Below are positions 50,909 to 59,910 of a DNA stretch of 64,000 nt, one piece after another (the stretch's first letter is position 1; each line of letters begins with the position of its first letter). This DNA is from Chitinophaga sp. (GTDB taxonomy: Bacteria > Bacteroidota > Bacteroidia > Chitinophagales > Chitinophagaceae), in contig NZ_JAGHZS010000007.1 of the NCBI RefSeq assembly GCF_017745275.1, forward strand, positions 316,751 to 380,750, in the 5' to 3' direction. Position numbers and translations under genes: made by a program. A model generated the notes under the pieces. That model worked only from the letters and a program-made list of their open reading frames with translations, had not been told where the DNA came from and did not search any database.

Positions 50909-52117
50909 TCAGAATAGGGTAAGCTGATCTCCGCCTTTAGGTGCAGCAGGTTTTACAGCTTTCCCAAAAACGGTTCTGCCACCATATTGCCAGGAGTTTT
51001 GACGTTCCTGTTCAATGACTTTTTCAAAATTGGTATTCGGCTCAAAGTCTGCTTCTATTTGCCGGGAGAGCACAGATAATTTCCGGATAGCATCTTTCTT
51101 TTCTGACTCACCCACTTTAGCCTTGTGCAGGGCATCTTTGAGTGTTTGGATGGTTTCATCATAAATGCGCGTGGGCACCGGAAAAGGATGACCATCCTTA
51201 CCTCCATGGGCAAACGAAAACCGGGCCGGGTCTTCAAAGCGGGAAGGGGTGCCATGAATAACTTCACTAACGAGGGTTAATGATTGTAACGTTCTCGGAC
51301 CTACGCCTTCCAGCAGCAGGAGGGCTTCAAAGTCGGCCGGATGGGTATCATGCGCCAATGCAAGCACGCTGCCCAGTCGTTTCAGATTAACATTCTCTGC
51401 TCTCACCTCATGGTGAGAAGGCATAATAAGGTGTTTAATCTCCGGCAGCAGGTGTGCAGGCTTCTCGCTGGTGAGTTGTAGTATCCCTGCTTTGGTGCTG
51501 TCGGCCAGGAGGTCTGTCAGGTTGAGGATTTGTCCCTGGTTACGCCCGTAGATAAAAGTGTGCGGTGCGGTGGTAAAAGAACTAAACGAGGCAGAATGCC
51601 AGTGATAGCGCCTCGCCATGCTACTGGCGTCATTCATGCCTTGTTGTACCACGGCCCATTCGCCTTCGTCAGATAAAATAAAAGAATGGAGGTACAACTG
51701 GAAGCCATCCTGGATAGCGGTGTTATCAACCTTTGCGGTGAGCTTACTGCTATACACCAGCTGATCACCGGGAAGGCCGGTTTTGTGTGCGATGGCGGTC
51801 AGTTCTGCCGGGGTTTGTTTACTATGGCGGCCTTTGCCACCACAGATATAAATACCCAGTTCGGAAGAGCGGGGATTGATGGCCTTTTTAAGTGCGCCCA
51901 TGACGCTGGTGGTGATACCGGAGGAATGCCAGTCCATTCCCAATACACAGCCCAATGCCTGAAACCAACAGGGATCACTCAGCCGCTTTATCACTTCACC
52001 TTTTCCATAATCGGTTACAATAGCCTCTACAATGGCGCCGCCTAAAAGGCTCATGCGCTTTGTCAGCCAGGGTGGTACCTGGCCATAATGTAAAGGCAGA
52101 TCTGCATATGATGGCAT
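50909..52117 (-). CDS. DUF763 protein
   Basis: The 402-residue protein contains DUF763 features: ADLPLHYGQVPPWLTKRM, LSDPCWFQALGCVLGMDWHSSGITTSVMGALKKAI, and MARRYHWHSASFSSF. Near residue 275 there is a helix-hairpin-helix-like segment, LLLLEGVGPRTLQSLTLVSE, which suggests DNA binding. Function is unknown. Its position between mgtC-like and nfi genes on one strand suggests a possible DNA-related role (inference). Confidence 0.88.
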   Translation of the reverse strand: MPSYADLPLHYGQVPPWLTKRMSLLGGAIVEAIVTDYGKGEVIKRLSDPCWFQALGCVLGMDWHSSGITTSVMGALKKAINPRSSELGIYICGGKGRHSKQTPAELTAIAHKTGLPGDQLVYSSKLTAKVDNTAIQDGFQLYLHSFILSDEGEWAVVQQGMNDASSMARRYHWHSASFSSFTTAPHTFIYGRNQGQILNLTDLLADSTKAGILQLTSEKPAHLLPEIKHLIMPSHHEVRAENVNLKRLGSVLALAHDTHPADFEALLLLEGVGPRTLQSLTLVSEVIHGTPSRFEDPARFSFAHGGKDGHPFPVPTRIYDETIQTLKDALHKAKVGESEKKDAIRKLSVLSRQIEADFEPNTNFEKVIEQERQNSWQYGGRTVFGKAVKPAAPKGGDQLTLF

Positions 52118-52137
52118 ATTATTTCATTAAAAGATCT

Positions 52138-52803
52138 TTATAATGGATTCGACTGCACCTGGTATTGGAAGATACTTTTGTTGTGCAGCAAAAAGTCGTC
52201 CAGTAGTTCCATGTTGCTGCGCCGGCCCCGCACGGCATAATTTACCTCAATCATGTTTTCCTTTCTCACCACCAGTAATTTCCGGTACTTCAGTTGAAAA
52301 CCCTGTAGGATATTTTCAACATCGGTGTGTGGAAATTTCTCTTCATAAAAATATATAGTATACTGTCGTTTATCATTTGCATTGGCAATACTACTTTCAA
52401 CAAACTCCAGCAGAAACAGTACCATCAGTGAGCCCGCCAGCGCTGCCGCTGCCAGCCAGTATTGACTCATACCTACCGCCATGCCAATGGCTGCCGCAAT
52501 CCAGATGGCTGCTGCAGTGGTAATTCCATCTATGGTATAGTCGCCTTTGAAAATGACGCCCGCGCCAATGAATCCCACACCAGTAAGGATATTGGAGGCT
52601 ACCCGGTCTGCAGAATTTGGAAAACCCAGTTCTGCAGAAAGGATTGTAAATACGGCACTACTCATACATATCAGCGTCATGGTGCGCATACCGGCAGCCT
52701 TCCGCTTGTATTCCCTTTCAAGTCCAAGTAATGCTCCCATCACCAATGCGATCAATATTTTCAGCAATTGATCTTCTTCTATGATTTGCAAAACATGTTT
52801 CAT
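52138..52803 (-). CDS. MgtC/SapB family membrane protein
   Basis: The 221-residue protein has four or five N-terminal membrane helices with the family motif LLGLEREYKRKAAGMRT, SNILTGVGFIGAGVIFKGD and IDGITTAAAIWIAAAIGMAVG. A cytoplasmic ACT-like C-terminal domain follows. Relatives help survival in low magnesium, although transport has not been shown for all. It is the first gene of a three-gene minus-strand group with DUF763 and nfi (gap 20 bases). Confidence 0.92.
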   Translation of the reverse strand: MKHVLQIIEEDQLLKILIALVMGALLGLEREYKRKAAGMRTMTLICMSSAVFTILSAELGFPNSADRVASNILTGVGFIGAGVIFKGDYTIDGITTAAAIWIAAAIGMAVGMSQYWLAAAALAGSLMVLFLLEFVESSIANANDKRQYTIYFYEEKFPHTDVENILQGFQLKYRKLLVVRKENMIEVNYAVRGRRSNMELLDDFLLHNKSIFQYQVQSNPL

Positions 52804-52937
52804 GCGGCGGAAAATATATTGTTACAAATGTAAGGGTTGGCACAATTCTTTCCAGTAACAAAAAAATAACAAGCAATTAAAGTGTTTGTACGAAAAAGAT
52901 AAAATACAACGTTTAGTAATCATAAATTTCTTTCGCC

Positions 52938-53135
52938 ATGGAACCCATTTTTTATAAAACCTGTATCGTGTTATGCATCGCCGGTGTATTGAGTATCTTT
53001 CTTTTTTCATGCAGTGGTTCAAAAGAAGCTGGTCGTGAAGCTGATTCAGCGGCTGTGTCCATGCCTAAAGTGGATAGCACCAGCGTAATCCCGGTGGATA
53101 CCACCAAAACAAAACCCGATACCGCCCATTTATAA
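52938..53135 (+). CDS. Small lipoprotein (65 aa)
   Basis: The hydrophobic signal ends LFSCSGS (lipobox Cys near residue 29). A Ser/Thr/Asp/Pro-rich mature part of about 36 residues follows. Homology is not recognised. It is co-directional with a second small lipoprotein at 53206. Confidence 0.65.
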   Translation: MEPIFYKTCIVLCIAGVLSIFLFSCSGSKEAGREADSAAVSMPKVDSTSVIPVDTTKTKPDTAHL

Positions 53136-53205
53136 GTGAGCCTGTTTAAGGAGTGAGTTTGTTAACTACGCTAACCTGATTACTTCACCCTTAAACAATG
53201 GTATT

Positions 53206-53454
53206 ATGAAAAAAGTCACGAACATCTTCATGTTGGCCGGAGCAGGTATCTTATTACTGGCGGCATGCGGCAACGGGAGACACCCGAATTCAGATTCTAC
53301 GGTCAATACAATGGACACAGCGGCTACGCCCCTGGTACCCGACACGGCCCCGGCTGCCCAAATGCCGCCAGGAGCCATTAATCCGGGCGAAGACTCCTCC
53401 CGGTATGGTACAGGAACAGAAGATTCATCCAAAAACAGATCACGGCGCCCCTAG
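53206..53454 (+). CDS. Small lipoprotein (82 aa)
   Basis: The signal peptide MKKVTNIFMLAGAGILLLAACGNG has a strong lipobox. The mature part is Thr/Asp/Pro-rich and ends with an Arg cluster. It lies 70 bases after another small lipoprotein; function is unknown. A terminator follows at 53466. Confidence 0.75.
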   Translation: MKKVTNIFMLAGAGILLLAACGNGRHPNSDSTVNTMDTAATPLVPDTAPAAQMPPGAINPGEDSSRYGTGTEDSSKNRSRRP

Positions 53455-53465
53455 GCCCGTGGCAC

Positions 53466-53520
53466 AACGCCTCCGGATTTGTACAGCCAGTTCAAGCCCG
53501 GAGGCGTTATAAATTTTTAT
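53466..53520 (+). terminator. Terminator after the small lipoproteins
   Basis: AACGCCTCCGG (53466-53476) pairs with CCGGAGGCGTT (53498-53508), followed by an A/T-rich run with TTTTT. Confidence 0.8.
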
Positions 53521-53585
53521 CCCGCTTTTTCAATATATTTGATTCCTGTTCGTCTACCTCTATATAATCAAGCTATATCTGAAAA

Positions 53586-55364
53586 ATGCAACATGAAAAC
53601 GAGCTGGGAGCCTCCTCACCGAAACAACCCATTAAGCTGGCATCCCTGAAAAAAACATTCCGCCTGTTCCGTTATGTAAAACCTTACTGGCCTGAATTTG
53701 CACTAGGCTTACTTTTCCTCCTGATCTCGAGTTTAGCCGGACTTGCTTTTCCCAAACTGTTGGGCAACCTGGTAGATCCCGGCAGCAATGTAAACCTGGT
53801 GAATGGCCTCAATAAAGCCGGTGTAATGCTGGTGGCCGTGTTAGGAGGACAAGCCATCTTTTCCTTCTTTCGTATCGTATTATTTGTTAATGTAACAGAG
53901 AAGACCCTGGCAACCCTTCGCCAAACCATTTACAGTCACCTGATCCGCCTGCCGATGAAATTTTTTCTTGAAAGAAGGGTAGGTGAATTGAGCAGCCGTA
54001 TATCTTCAGACATTTCCCTGTTGCAGGAAACCTTTACCACCACGCTGGCAGAATTTATCCGGCAAATGATCATCATTATAGGAGGTGTAGTTATATTGCT
54101 GATTACTTCTCCCAAGCTTACCGCCTTTATGCTGGCCATCCTGCCGGTGATGATGGTGGCCGCCGTATTTTTTGGAAAGTTTATCCGCCGCTTTTCCAAA
54201 CAGGTACAGGAGCAGGTAGCTGCCTCCAATACAGTAGTAGAAGAAACACTGCAGGGTATTCTGAACGTGAAGGCGTTTGCCAACGAATTTTTTGAAATCG
54301 CGCGCTACCGGCAACGTACCAACGAAGCCGCCCGCATTGGTATGAAAAGCGGTAAGTATCGTGGCGCCTTTTCCTCCTTCATTATCATGGGTATTTTCGG
54401 TGCCCTGGTGGCAGTTATCTGGAGAGGTGTGTCCATGGGGATGCCTACTTCGTCGCTATTATCTTTCGTGTTGTATTCGCTTTTTATAGGCGGCTCCATT
54501 GCCGGGCTCGCCGAAGTATATACCAACCTGCAGAAGAGCATAGGTGCTACAGAACACCTGCTGGAAATTCTCGATGAACCGGAAGAAGCGATATCGCCGG
54601 TGGCGGAAATAGCGCCGGAAAACCAGTTGGACGGACAAATCAGCTTCCGCAATATATCCTTTCATTACCCGTCCCGCCCGGATCTTAGCATTATGAACAA
54701 CGTGTCCTTTGACGTGTATGCTGATCAGAAGGTGGCGCTCGTTGGGCCCAGTGGGGCCGGTAAAAGCACAATTGTATCCTTACTGTTACGCCTATACGAT
54801 CCGGTGAGTGGCAGCATCCTGTTCGACGGGAAAGAAAGCACCACATTCCCCTTATCAGAACTACGCTCTCAAATGGCGGTGGTACCACAGGATGTGTTCC
54901 TCTTCGGTGGTACCATTGCAGAAAACATTGCTTACGGTAAGCCCGGGGCCTCTGTAGCAGAATTGGAAGCCGCAGCCAGACAAGCCAACGCCTGGGAATT
55001 CATACAGCGGTTCCCGTTAGGACTGGATACGGTAGTAGGAGAACGTGGTATACAACTTTCCGGCGGACAACGGCAACGCATCGCCATCGCCAGGGCCGTA
55101 CTGAAAAATCCAAGGATCCTCATTCTGGATGAAGCCACATCTGCGCTGGACTCTGAGTCAGAGCGACTGGTACAGGATGCATTGGATAAATTGATGGAAG
55201 GGCGCACTTCTATTGTGATTGCACACCGACTGGCTACCATTCGTGAAGCAGATAAAATCATTGTGCTGGATAAAGGACATATCGTGGAAGAAGGTACGCA
55301 TAGTGAACTGATAGGACTGGATGGGCTATATAGAAGTTTGAGTGATATGCAGTTTAGCAGTTAG
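53586..55364 (+). CDS. ABC exporter (permease fused to ATPase)
   Basis: The 592-residue protein has an N-terminal six-helix ABC transmembrane domain (about 35-320) followed by the ATPase: Walker A GPSGAGKST, Q-loop VPQDVFLF, signature LSGGQRQRIAIARA, Walker B ILILDEATSALD and H-loop AHRL. It is a half-transporter that would work as a homodimer and resembles MsbA/TAP-type lipid or multidrug exporters. The substrate cannot be told. The TAG stop overlaps the left arm of a family B palindrome by one base. Confidence 0.93.
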   Translation: MQHENELGASSPKQPIKLASLKKTFRLFRYVKPYWPEFALGLLFLLISSLAGLAFPKLLGNLVDPGSNVNLVNGLNKAGVMLVAVLGGQAIFSFFRIVLFVNVTEKTLATLRQTIYSHLIRLPMKFFLERRVGELSSRISSDISLLQETFTTTLAEFIRQMIIIIGGVVILLITSPKLTAFMLAILPVMMVAAVFFGKFIRRFSKQVQEQVAASNTVVEETLQGILNVKAFANEFFEIARYRQRTNEAARIGMKSGKYRGAFSSFIIMGIFGALVAVIWRGVSMGMPTSSLLSFVLYSLFIGGSIAGLAEVYTNLQKSIGATEHLLEILDEPEEAISPVAEIAPENQLDGQISFRNISFHYPSRPDLSIMNNVSFDVYADQKVALVGPSGAGKSTIVSLLLRLYDPVSGSILFDGKESTTFPLSELRSQMAVVPQDVFLFGGTIAENIAYGKPGASVAELEAAARQANAWEFIQRFPLGLDTVVGERGIQLSGGQRQRIAIARAVLKNPRILILDEATSALDSESERLVQDALDKLMEGRTSIVIAHRLATIREADKIIVLDKGHIVEEGTHSELIGLDGLYRSLSDMQFSS

Positions 55365-55527
55365 GAGTAGCAGTTAGGCATTAGCTTTTAGCTTTTAGCA
55401 AATGCAGCGGAGATATAAAAGGAGAAGCCCTTCCACATTGGAAGGGCTTCTCCTTTTATATCTTTCTAAAGTATTTATCTTCGCTGCATTTGCTAAAAGC
55501 TAAAAGCTAATGCCTAACAGCTACTCC
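55364..55527. repeat. Heptamer palindrome, family B, with nested 24-bp hairpin
   Basis: Arms 55364-55409 and 55482-55527 are 46-base reverse complements with one mismatch. Heptamers GCAGTTA, GGCATTA, GCTTTTA, GCTTTTA fill the left arm, and the core ATGCAGCG is present. A perfect 24-bp hairpin (55411-55434 with 55440-55463, five-base loop) lies within it and contains GGAGAAGCCC. The outer arms touch the stop codons of both convergent genes. Confidence 0.96.
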
Positions 55528-56000
55528 TACATATATGGTTTCATTTCCTCGTCGATATCTTTCCGTAAATCCATCAGTTTTTTCGCATAGCCTTCCATGG
55601 TGATTTCATTGGCGGTTCGTGGAACCCATTTCGGCACCGCTACCGTTTTACCGTTATCATCTACCGCGGCGAAAACCATGACACAGTGAGTGGTTTTGGT
55701 TTTCTGTTGTTGCCGTGGATTACCTGCAAATACATCAATGGAAATATGCATGCTGGTGTTGCCGGTATAAATGATGCTGGCGTGTATTTCCACGAGGTCG
55801 CCGATAGCGATAGGTTTGAAAAAGCGGATGCCTCCCACATATACAGTAACGGCGTATTGTCCGCTCCAATTGGCTGCACAGGTATAGCCTGCCTGGTCAA
55901 TCCATTTCATAACCGAGCCTCCATGTACTTTTCCGCCAAAATTTACATCAGAGGGCTCGGCCAGGAAACGGAGGGTAATAGTGTGATAAATAGAGTCCAT
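55527..56000 (-). CDS. Hotdog-fold acyl-CoA thioesterase
   Basis: The 157-residue protein belongs to the YciA/ACOT-like hotdog family: NFGGKVHGGSVMKWIDQAGYTCA (catalytic Asp region), IRFFKPIAIGDLVEIHASII and the strand VFAAVDDNGK. It hydrolyses acyl-CoA to free acid and CoA and is cytoplasmic. The stop codon overlaps the palindrome by one base. Confidence 0.92.
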   Translation of the reverse strand: MDSIYHTITLRFLAEPSDVNFGGKVHGGSVMKWIDQAGYTCAANWSGQYAVTVYVGGIRFFKPIAIGDLVEIHASIIYTGNTSMHISIDVFAGNPRQQQKTKTTHCVMVFAAVDDNGKTVAVPKWVPRTANEITMEGYAKKLMDLRKDIDEEMKPYM

Positions 56001-56030
56001 AACTGTTGTTTACGAACTACAAATTACGAA

Positions 56031-58523
56031 TTAATAGTTATCACCTCCACCCATATCATTGTTGTTCTCTTTGGATTTGTTATTTTTCCGTTTGAACAGG
56101 TTCATATCCATTTTACCGAAACGCCAGGTGGCATTCAATCTCAGCTCACGGGAAAGGCGTTTGCGGTAGTTTTCCTGCTCTGAAAAGCTGGTAGTGGTAT
56201 AAGACAGATTGCGGTCTGTATTGAAGATATCATTAATGCCAAGGGAAATTGATAAGGCTTTATTTTTCAGCATATCTTTTTTGATCGCCGCATCCATAGA
56301 CCATTTCGGTTCTCTTTCTCCCTGTGGTAAAATTTGTTTGGACTCATACTCTGCACTTACCTGGAACGTGAGGTTCCAAGGAAGTTTGGTGTTGCTGTTT
56401 AATTTACCGAACCAGGTAAGGCCCTGGTTAGATAAATTGTTACCATTGCTGCCGGTCGCGTCAATTTTGGTCTGTGCCAGGTTGATGTTGGTGGTCAGGT
56501 CCCAGTTTTTTGTCAGTTGACTTCTCAGCGTGAACTCTGCGCCATAGGAGTTCCGGGTGCTCGCATTGATAGGATAGGAGAGCAGTACGTGTTGTGACTG
56601 TCCATTCAATTGCAGGGTGGTATCTACATAAAAATCAGTAATCGCGTTGGTCGTATTACGATAGTATAAAGATACCAGCAGGTTGTGTTTATGTGCAAAG
56701 TCTTTCAGGTACGACAGCTCAAAGGAGTTAGTAAACTCCGGTTTCAGATCCGGGTTACCGGTGCTGGCACTTTGTCCGCTGTAGTCGATGGTAGGGAGCA
56801 GGTCCCGGAACCATGGGCGACGTATGCGGCGGCTGTAGTTCAGTTGTACTTCATGATCACCTTTAAACTTCTGCGACAGGAATACGCTTGGGAAAAAGCT
56901 TACCGGGTAGCTGATCTTATAAGAAGATTTCTCACCCAGCCTGGTTTCTCCATCATAGTTCGACTGTTCGGCACGTAAGCCCACCTGGTAGCCAAAGTTA
57001 TCTTTGGCGCCGGTATAGCTAACATAGCCTGCGTTAATCTGTTCCTGGTAGTGATAGTTATTGGACAGGGCAGAATCCAGGGTGAAATCACCGGAAGGAT
57101 AGTTCTTTCCGTAGGTGTTGGTGAAGTTATCAAATTGACGGGTATTGCTGCGCAGCCCCATTTCAATTTTTGATTTTTCGGTCAGCGGTTTTACATAATC
57201 TATCTGGGCGGTGAGATAAGTAGTTTTCCCTTCCCCGCTGCCATTGCGTAATTCCGGCTTTTTAGGATCATAAACCGGTTTGCCTGCCAGGTCGTAGTAC
57301 TGGAGAGAGAACCCGGAGCTATTGTCGCCGGTGGCGTGGTTATACGTAAAATCAGCCGTCAGTTCTTCGCCTTCTTTTGCAAACGTATGCTTATATCCCA
57401 ATTGGGTAGTATAGTTGCGGAAACCGTTCAGGGTATTGTCAATGCCGGTAGCATAGCGTACTTTCTGACGTCCGGCATCCAGTTCATTCACAGTTTGTTC
57501 ATTGTATTTGTTGAAATTACCTCCGGTAATATTCTCCGAAACAGTAATGGTGTTGCGGTTATCAATGAACCAGTCGAACCCGATGCGGCCTGTCTGGAAC
57601 TTGCGATAGAAGTCGCCGTCTTCCAGCTGTTCAGTATATGTAGTGGTATCCTTGCCTATATTTTTTCTGAACAGGCGGCTGGTCATCGGTGATTTGCGAT
57701 TACGGATATTGTAGTTGATGAAGAAGTTAAACTTCTCCTGGCGGAGGTTGAAATCCACGCCACCATTGGTGCTGCCGAGAGAAGTGGCCCCCGCATTGAT
57801 GGAGCCGTTAATGCCTGCCTTTTTATTCTTCTTAAGTACAATATTTAAAATACCACTCATGCCTTCTGCATCATATTTAGCAGAAGGGTTGGTAACCACT
57901 TCAATATTCTGAATAGCATCCGCCGGGATCTGGTCCAGGGTGAGTGTAGAGGGGCGTCCATCAATGAAGATAGTTGGTGTTCCGTTACGAACGGTAACGT
58001 TGCCATCAATGTCCACATTCACAGAAGGTACCTGTTTTAATACGTCTGTAGCGGTACCACCAATGCTCGATAAATTTTTATCTACATTAAATACTCTTTT
58101 ATCGATGGCCATGGTGAAGGCTGGTTTTTCGCCTACCACATTCACCGCTGCGAGTGACTTAACATTCGCTTTCAGTTTGATATTTCCTATATCCAGGCTG
58201 GTGGTTTTAGCAGAAAGGATAGCAGGTTTATAGATTGTTTCGTAACCAATAAAATTGATCTTGAGAATATATTTATTGAGTGCAATGTTTTCAAAACTAA
58301 AGTCTCCGTTGGTTTTGGAGAGCATACCGGTTTGCACAGATGAATCAGGGCGGAGCAATGCCACAGATGCATATTCAATAGGTTTACCGGTTTGTGCGTC
58401 GAGCAGTTTACCATAAATAATTCCGGTACTGGCCGAGGGGGCCTTGCCTCCAGGTTGTTGCGCCATAGTGATAGAACAACATAACAATAGCCAGCCTGTA
58501 AATAACAATACAATTTTTCTCAT
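56031..58523 (-). CDS. TonB-dependent-receptor-like outer-membrane protein
   Basis: From ATG 58523 the protein has 830 residues. The signal peptide ends TMAQ, then comes a carboxypeptidase-regulatory-like beta-sandwich (GKLLDAQTGKPIEYASVALL), a plug (TDVLKQVPSVNVDIDGNVTVRNG...IFIDGRPS) and a large barrel (outer-membrane beta-barrel family, PF14905-like). It has no SusD partner, so it is not a typical glycan-uptake pair. The barrel ends with strand-like RLNATWRFGKMDMNLF followed by a Lys/Asn-rich tail. The substrate is unknown. Confidence 0.9.
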   Translation of the reverse strand: MRKIVLLFTGWLLLCCSITMAQQPGGKAPSASTGIIYGKLLDAQTGKPIEYASVALLRPDSSVQTGMLSKTNGDFSFENIALNKYILKINFIGYETIYKPAILSAKTTSLDIGNIKLKANVKSLAAVNVVGEKPAFTMAIDKRVFNVDKNLSSIGGTATDVLKQVPSVNVDIDGNVTVRNGTPTIFIDGRPSTLTLDQIPADAIQNIEVVTNPSAKYDAEGMSGILNIVLKKNKKAGINGSINAGATSLGSTNGGVDFNLRQEKFNFFINYNIRNRKSPMTSRLFRKNIGKDTTTYTEQLEDGDFYRKFQTGRIGFDWFIDNRNTITVSENITGGNFNKYNEQTVNELDAGRQKVRYATGIDNTLNGFRNYTTQLGYKHTFAKEGEELTADFTYNHATGDNSSGFSLQYYDLAGKPVYDPKKPELRNGSGEGKTTYLTAQIDYVKPLTEKSKIEMGLRSNTRQFDNFTNTYGKNYPSGDFTLDSALSNNYHYQEQINAGYVSYTGAKDNFGYQVGLRAEQSNYDGETRLGEKSSYKISYPVSFFPSVFLSQKFKGDHEVQLNYSRRIRRPWFRDLLPTIDYSGQSASTGNPDLKPEFTNSFELSYLKDFAHKHNLLVSLYYRNTTNAITDFYVDTTLQLNGQSQHVLLSYPINASTRNSYGAEFTLRSQLTKNWDLTTNINLAQTKIDATGSNGNNLSNQGLTWFGKLNSNTKLPWNLTFQVSAEYESKQILPQGEREPKWSMDAAIKKDMLKNKALSISLGINDIFNTDRNLSYTTTSFSEQENYRKRLSRELRLNATWRFGKMDMNLFKRKNNKSKENNNDMGGGDNY

Positions 58524-58871
58524 AATAGCTTCCAACAATTTATAGCGGGGTAAAATTAGTTTTTATGCAGGAGGAAATGCCTGTTTTTGGGATGAAAGGT
58601 TGAACAGAATCCTCTACAGTCCGCTGTTTCAACTACAGAATTGAGCAGGATTGTTTATGGTGGCTGGTTGTAGCGTGAGTGCGGAAAAAATACCCGATTG
58701 TTAAATAGTGTTAATCCCGGTGTATATCCGGTGTAACGGTGTGGTCGCCAATATGAAGCATACGTTAAATTTTGTGGATAAAAAAGGGGCCAATACAAGT
58801 TTATCTTTTCCATTGTAACGGAGAGCAACGTATCTTTACAGCCCGCTGTTGCGTTATTTTAATTTTTTTAT
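58524..58871. other. Divergent intergenic region, no gene seen
   Basis: About 350 bases between the TonB-type gene (minus) and the DUF695 gene (plus). A -7-like element, TATCTTTA, lies near 58830. No palindrome or heptamer array was found. Confidence 0.4.
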
Positions 58872-59630
58872 ATGCATAAGGATTACCGACCGGACTGGGA
58901 TATTTATACGTGTCATATTGAAGAAAGTCCAGCAGTAATAGGCCTTGACCTTGATCTGAGACGATTTGCGCCATTAAAGGAAAAGCCGAATGCCATATAT
59001 ATAACCGTGTATCTGAATCATCCACGTGAAGACGGATTTCCGCAGAACGATGAATTTGCCATCATGGGTGAAATTGAGGATAGTTTGGTAGAACAGCTAC
59101 AAACTAAGCTGGATGCGCATTTTGTTGGCCGTACTTTTTCCAATGGTGTACGTGATTTTTACTTCTACGCAGGCACTACTTTGCTGCATGATAAATTCAT
59201 AGCAGATGCCATGATTAATTTCCCGGATTACCGCTATGACTATGGGGTGAAGGAAGATAATAACTGGGAATTATATTTCGATTACCTCTTTCCTGACGTA
59301 TATGAATTTCAGCGTATACAAAACAGGAAAGTGTTACGCATGCTCCAGCAGCATGGCGATGTTGCGGAGAAAGAACGTCCAATAGAACACTGGATCCACT
59401 TCAGAACAGAAGAAGATAAAGTGGCTTACTGGGAACATATTAAAGAAAATGGCTTTACACTGGCCAGAGAAGACAAAACCGATAACCCGGAATTTCCATA
59501 TAAACTTTGCATTTCCCGTCCGGACAAAGCCAGCGAATCAATTATTGACAGCGTAGTGATGAGTCTCTGGGAACTGGCTCAGCAGGTAAATGCGGAGTAC
59601 GATGGTTGGGAAACCAGTATCGTTAAATAG
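58872..59630 (+). CDS. DUF695 protein with RraB-like C-terminal part
   Basis: The 252-residue protein has a DUF695 segment (DWDIYTCHIEESPAVIGLDLDLR, ITVYLNHPREDGFP, HFVGRTFSNGVRDFYFYAG) followed by a region resembling RraB/DUF1260: HWIHFRTEEDKVAYWEHIKENGFTL and WELAQQVNAEYDGWET. Similar proteins are cytoplasmic. RraB inhibits RNase E in E. coli; Bacteroidota RNase E/G could be an analogous target (inference). The heptamer repeat starts about 10 bases after the stop. Confidence 0.85.
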   Translation: MHKDYRPDWDIYTCHIEESPAVIGLDLDLRRFAPLKEKPNAIYITVYLNHPREDGFPQNDEFAIMGEIEDSLVEQLQTKLDAHFVGRTFSNGVRDFYFYAGTTLLHDKFIADAMINFPDYRYDYGVKEDNNWELYFDYLFPDVYEFQRIQNRKVLRMLQQHGDVAEKERPIEHWIHFRTEEDKVAYWEHIKENGFTLAREDKTDNPEFPYKLCISRPDKASESIIDSVVMSLWELAQQVNAEYDGWETSIVK

Positions 59631-59640
59631 CTTTAGCGAT

Positions 59641-59709
59641 CAGCCCTTAGCTTTTGGTAAATGCAGCGAAGATAACAAGACCTGTTCTTCGCTGCATTTG
59701 TTAAAAGCT
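59641..59709. repeat. Heptamer palindrome, family B, overlapping the DUF1328 stop
   Basis: The left arm AGCTTTTGGTAA then ATGCAGCGAAGA (59649-59672) pairs with the right arm 59686-59709 with two mismatches. The right arm ends inside the stop codon (59708-59710) of the minus-strand 53-residue gene. Confidence 0.9.
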
Positions 59710-59869
59710 ATTTTCGTAGTAGTCCTGTCAGTAATGATATCGCAAATAATACGAGGAAAATAAAGAATAATATTTTTGCGATACCAGCGGCGCTGGCTGC
59801 AATTCCTCCAAATCCGAAAATAGCAGCAATAATCGCTACGATAAAGAAGATAAGTGCCCAACGTAACAT
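59708..59869 (-). CDS. DUF1328 small membrane protein (53 aa)
   Basis: An ATG at 59867-59869 opens a 53-residue frame that begins LRWALIFFIVAIIAAIFGFGG and ends LTGLLRK. It is almost entirely two hydrophobic segments separated by a Gly/Ala turn, matching the DUF1328 (YtjA-like) family of tiny inner-membrane proteins. It is short enough to be missed by length filters. Function is unknown; homologues are often stress-induced. Its stop lies in the palindrome. Confidence 0.9.
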   Translation of the reverse strand: MLRWALIFFIVAIIAAIFGFGGIAASAAGIAKILFFIFLVLFAISLLTGLLRK

Positions 59870-59910
59870 AAGTAATGCTTTAAAGTGAACAATGAGGATA
59901 GCTGCTGGCA

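Noticed and set aside
53166..53432. Minus-strand frame of 88 residues over the small lipoprotein gene
   Set aside because: The plus-strand frame has a strong lipobox; the minus-strand frame has no recognisable feature.
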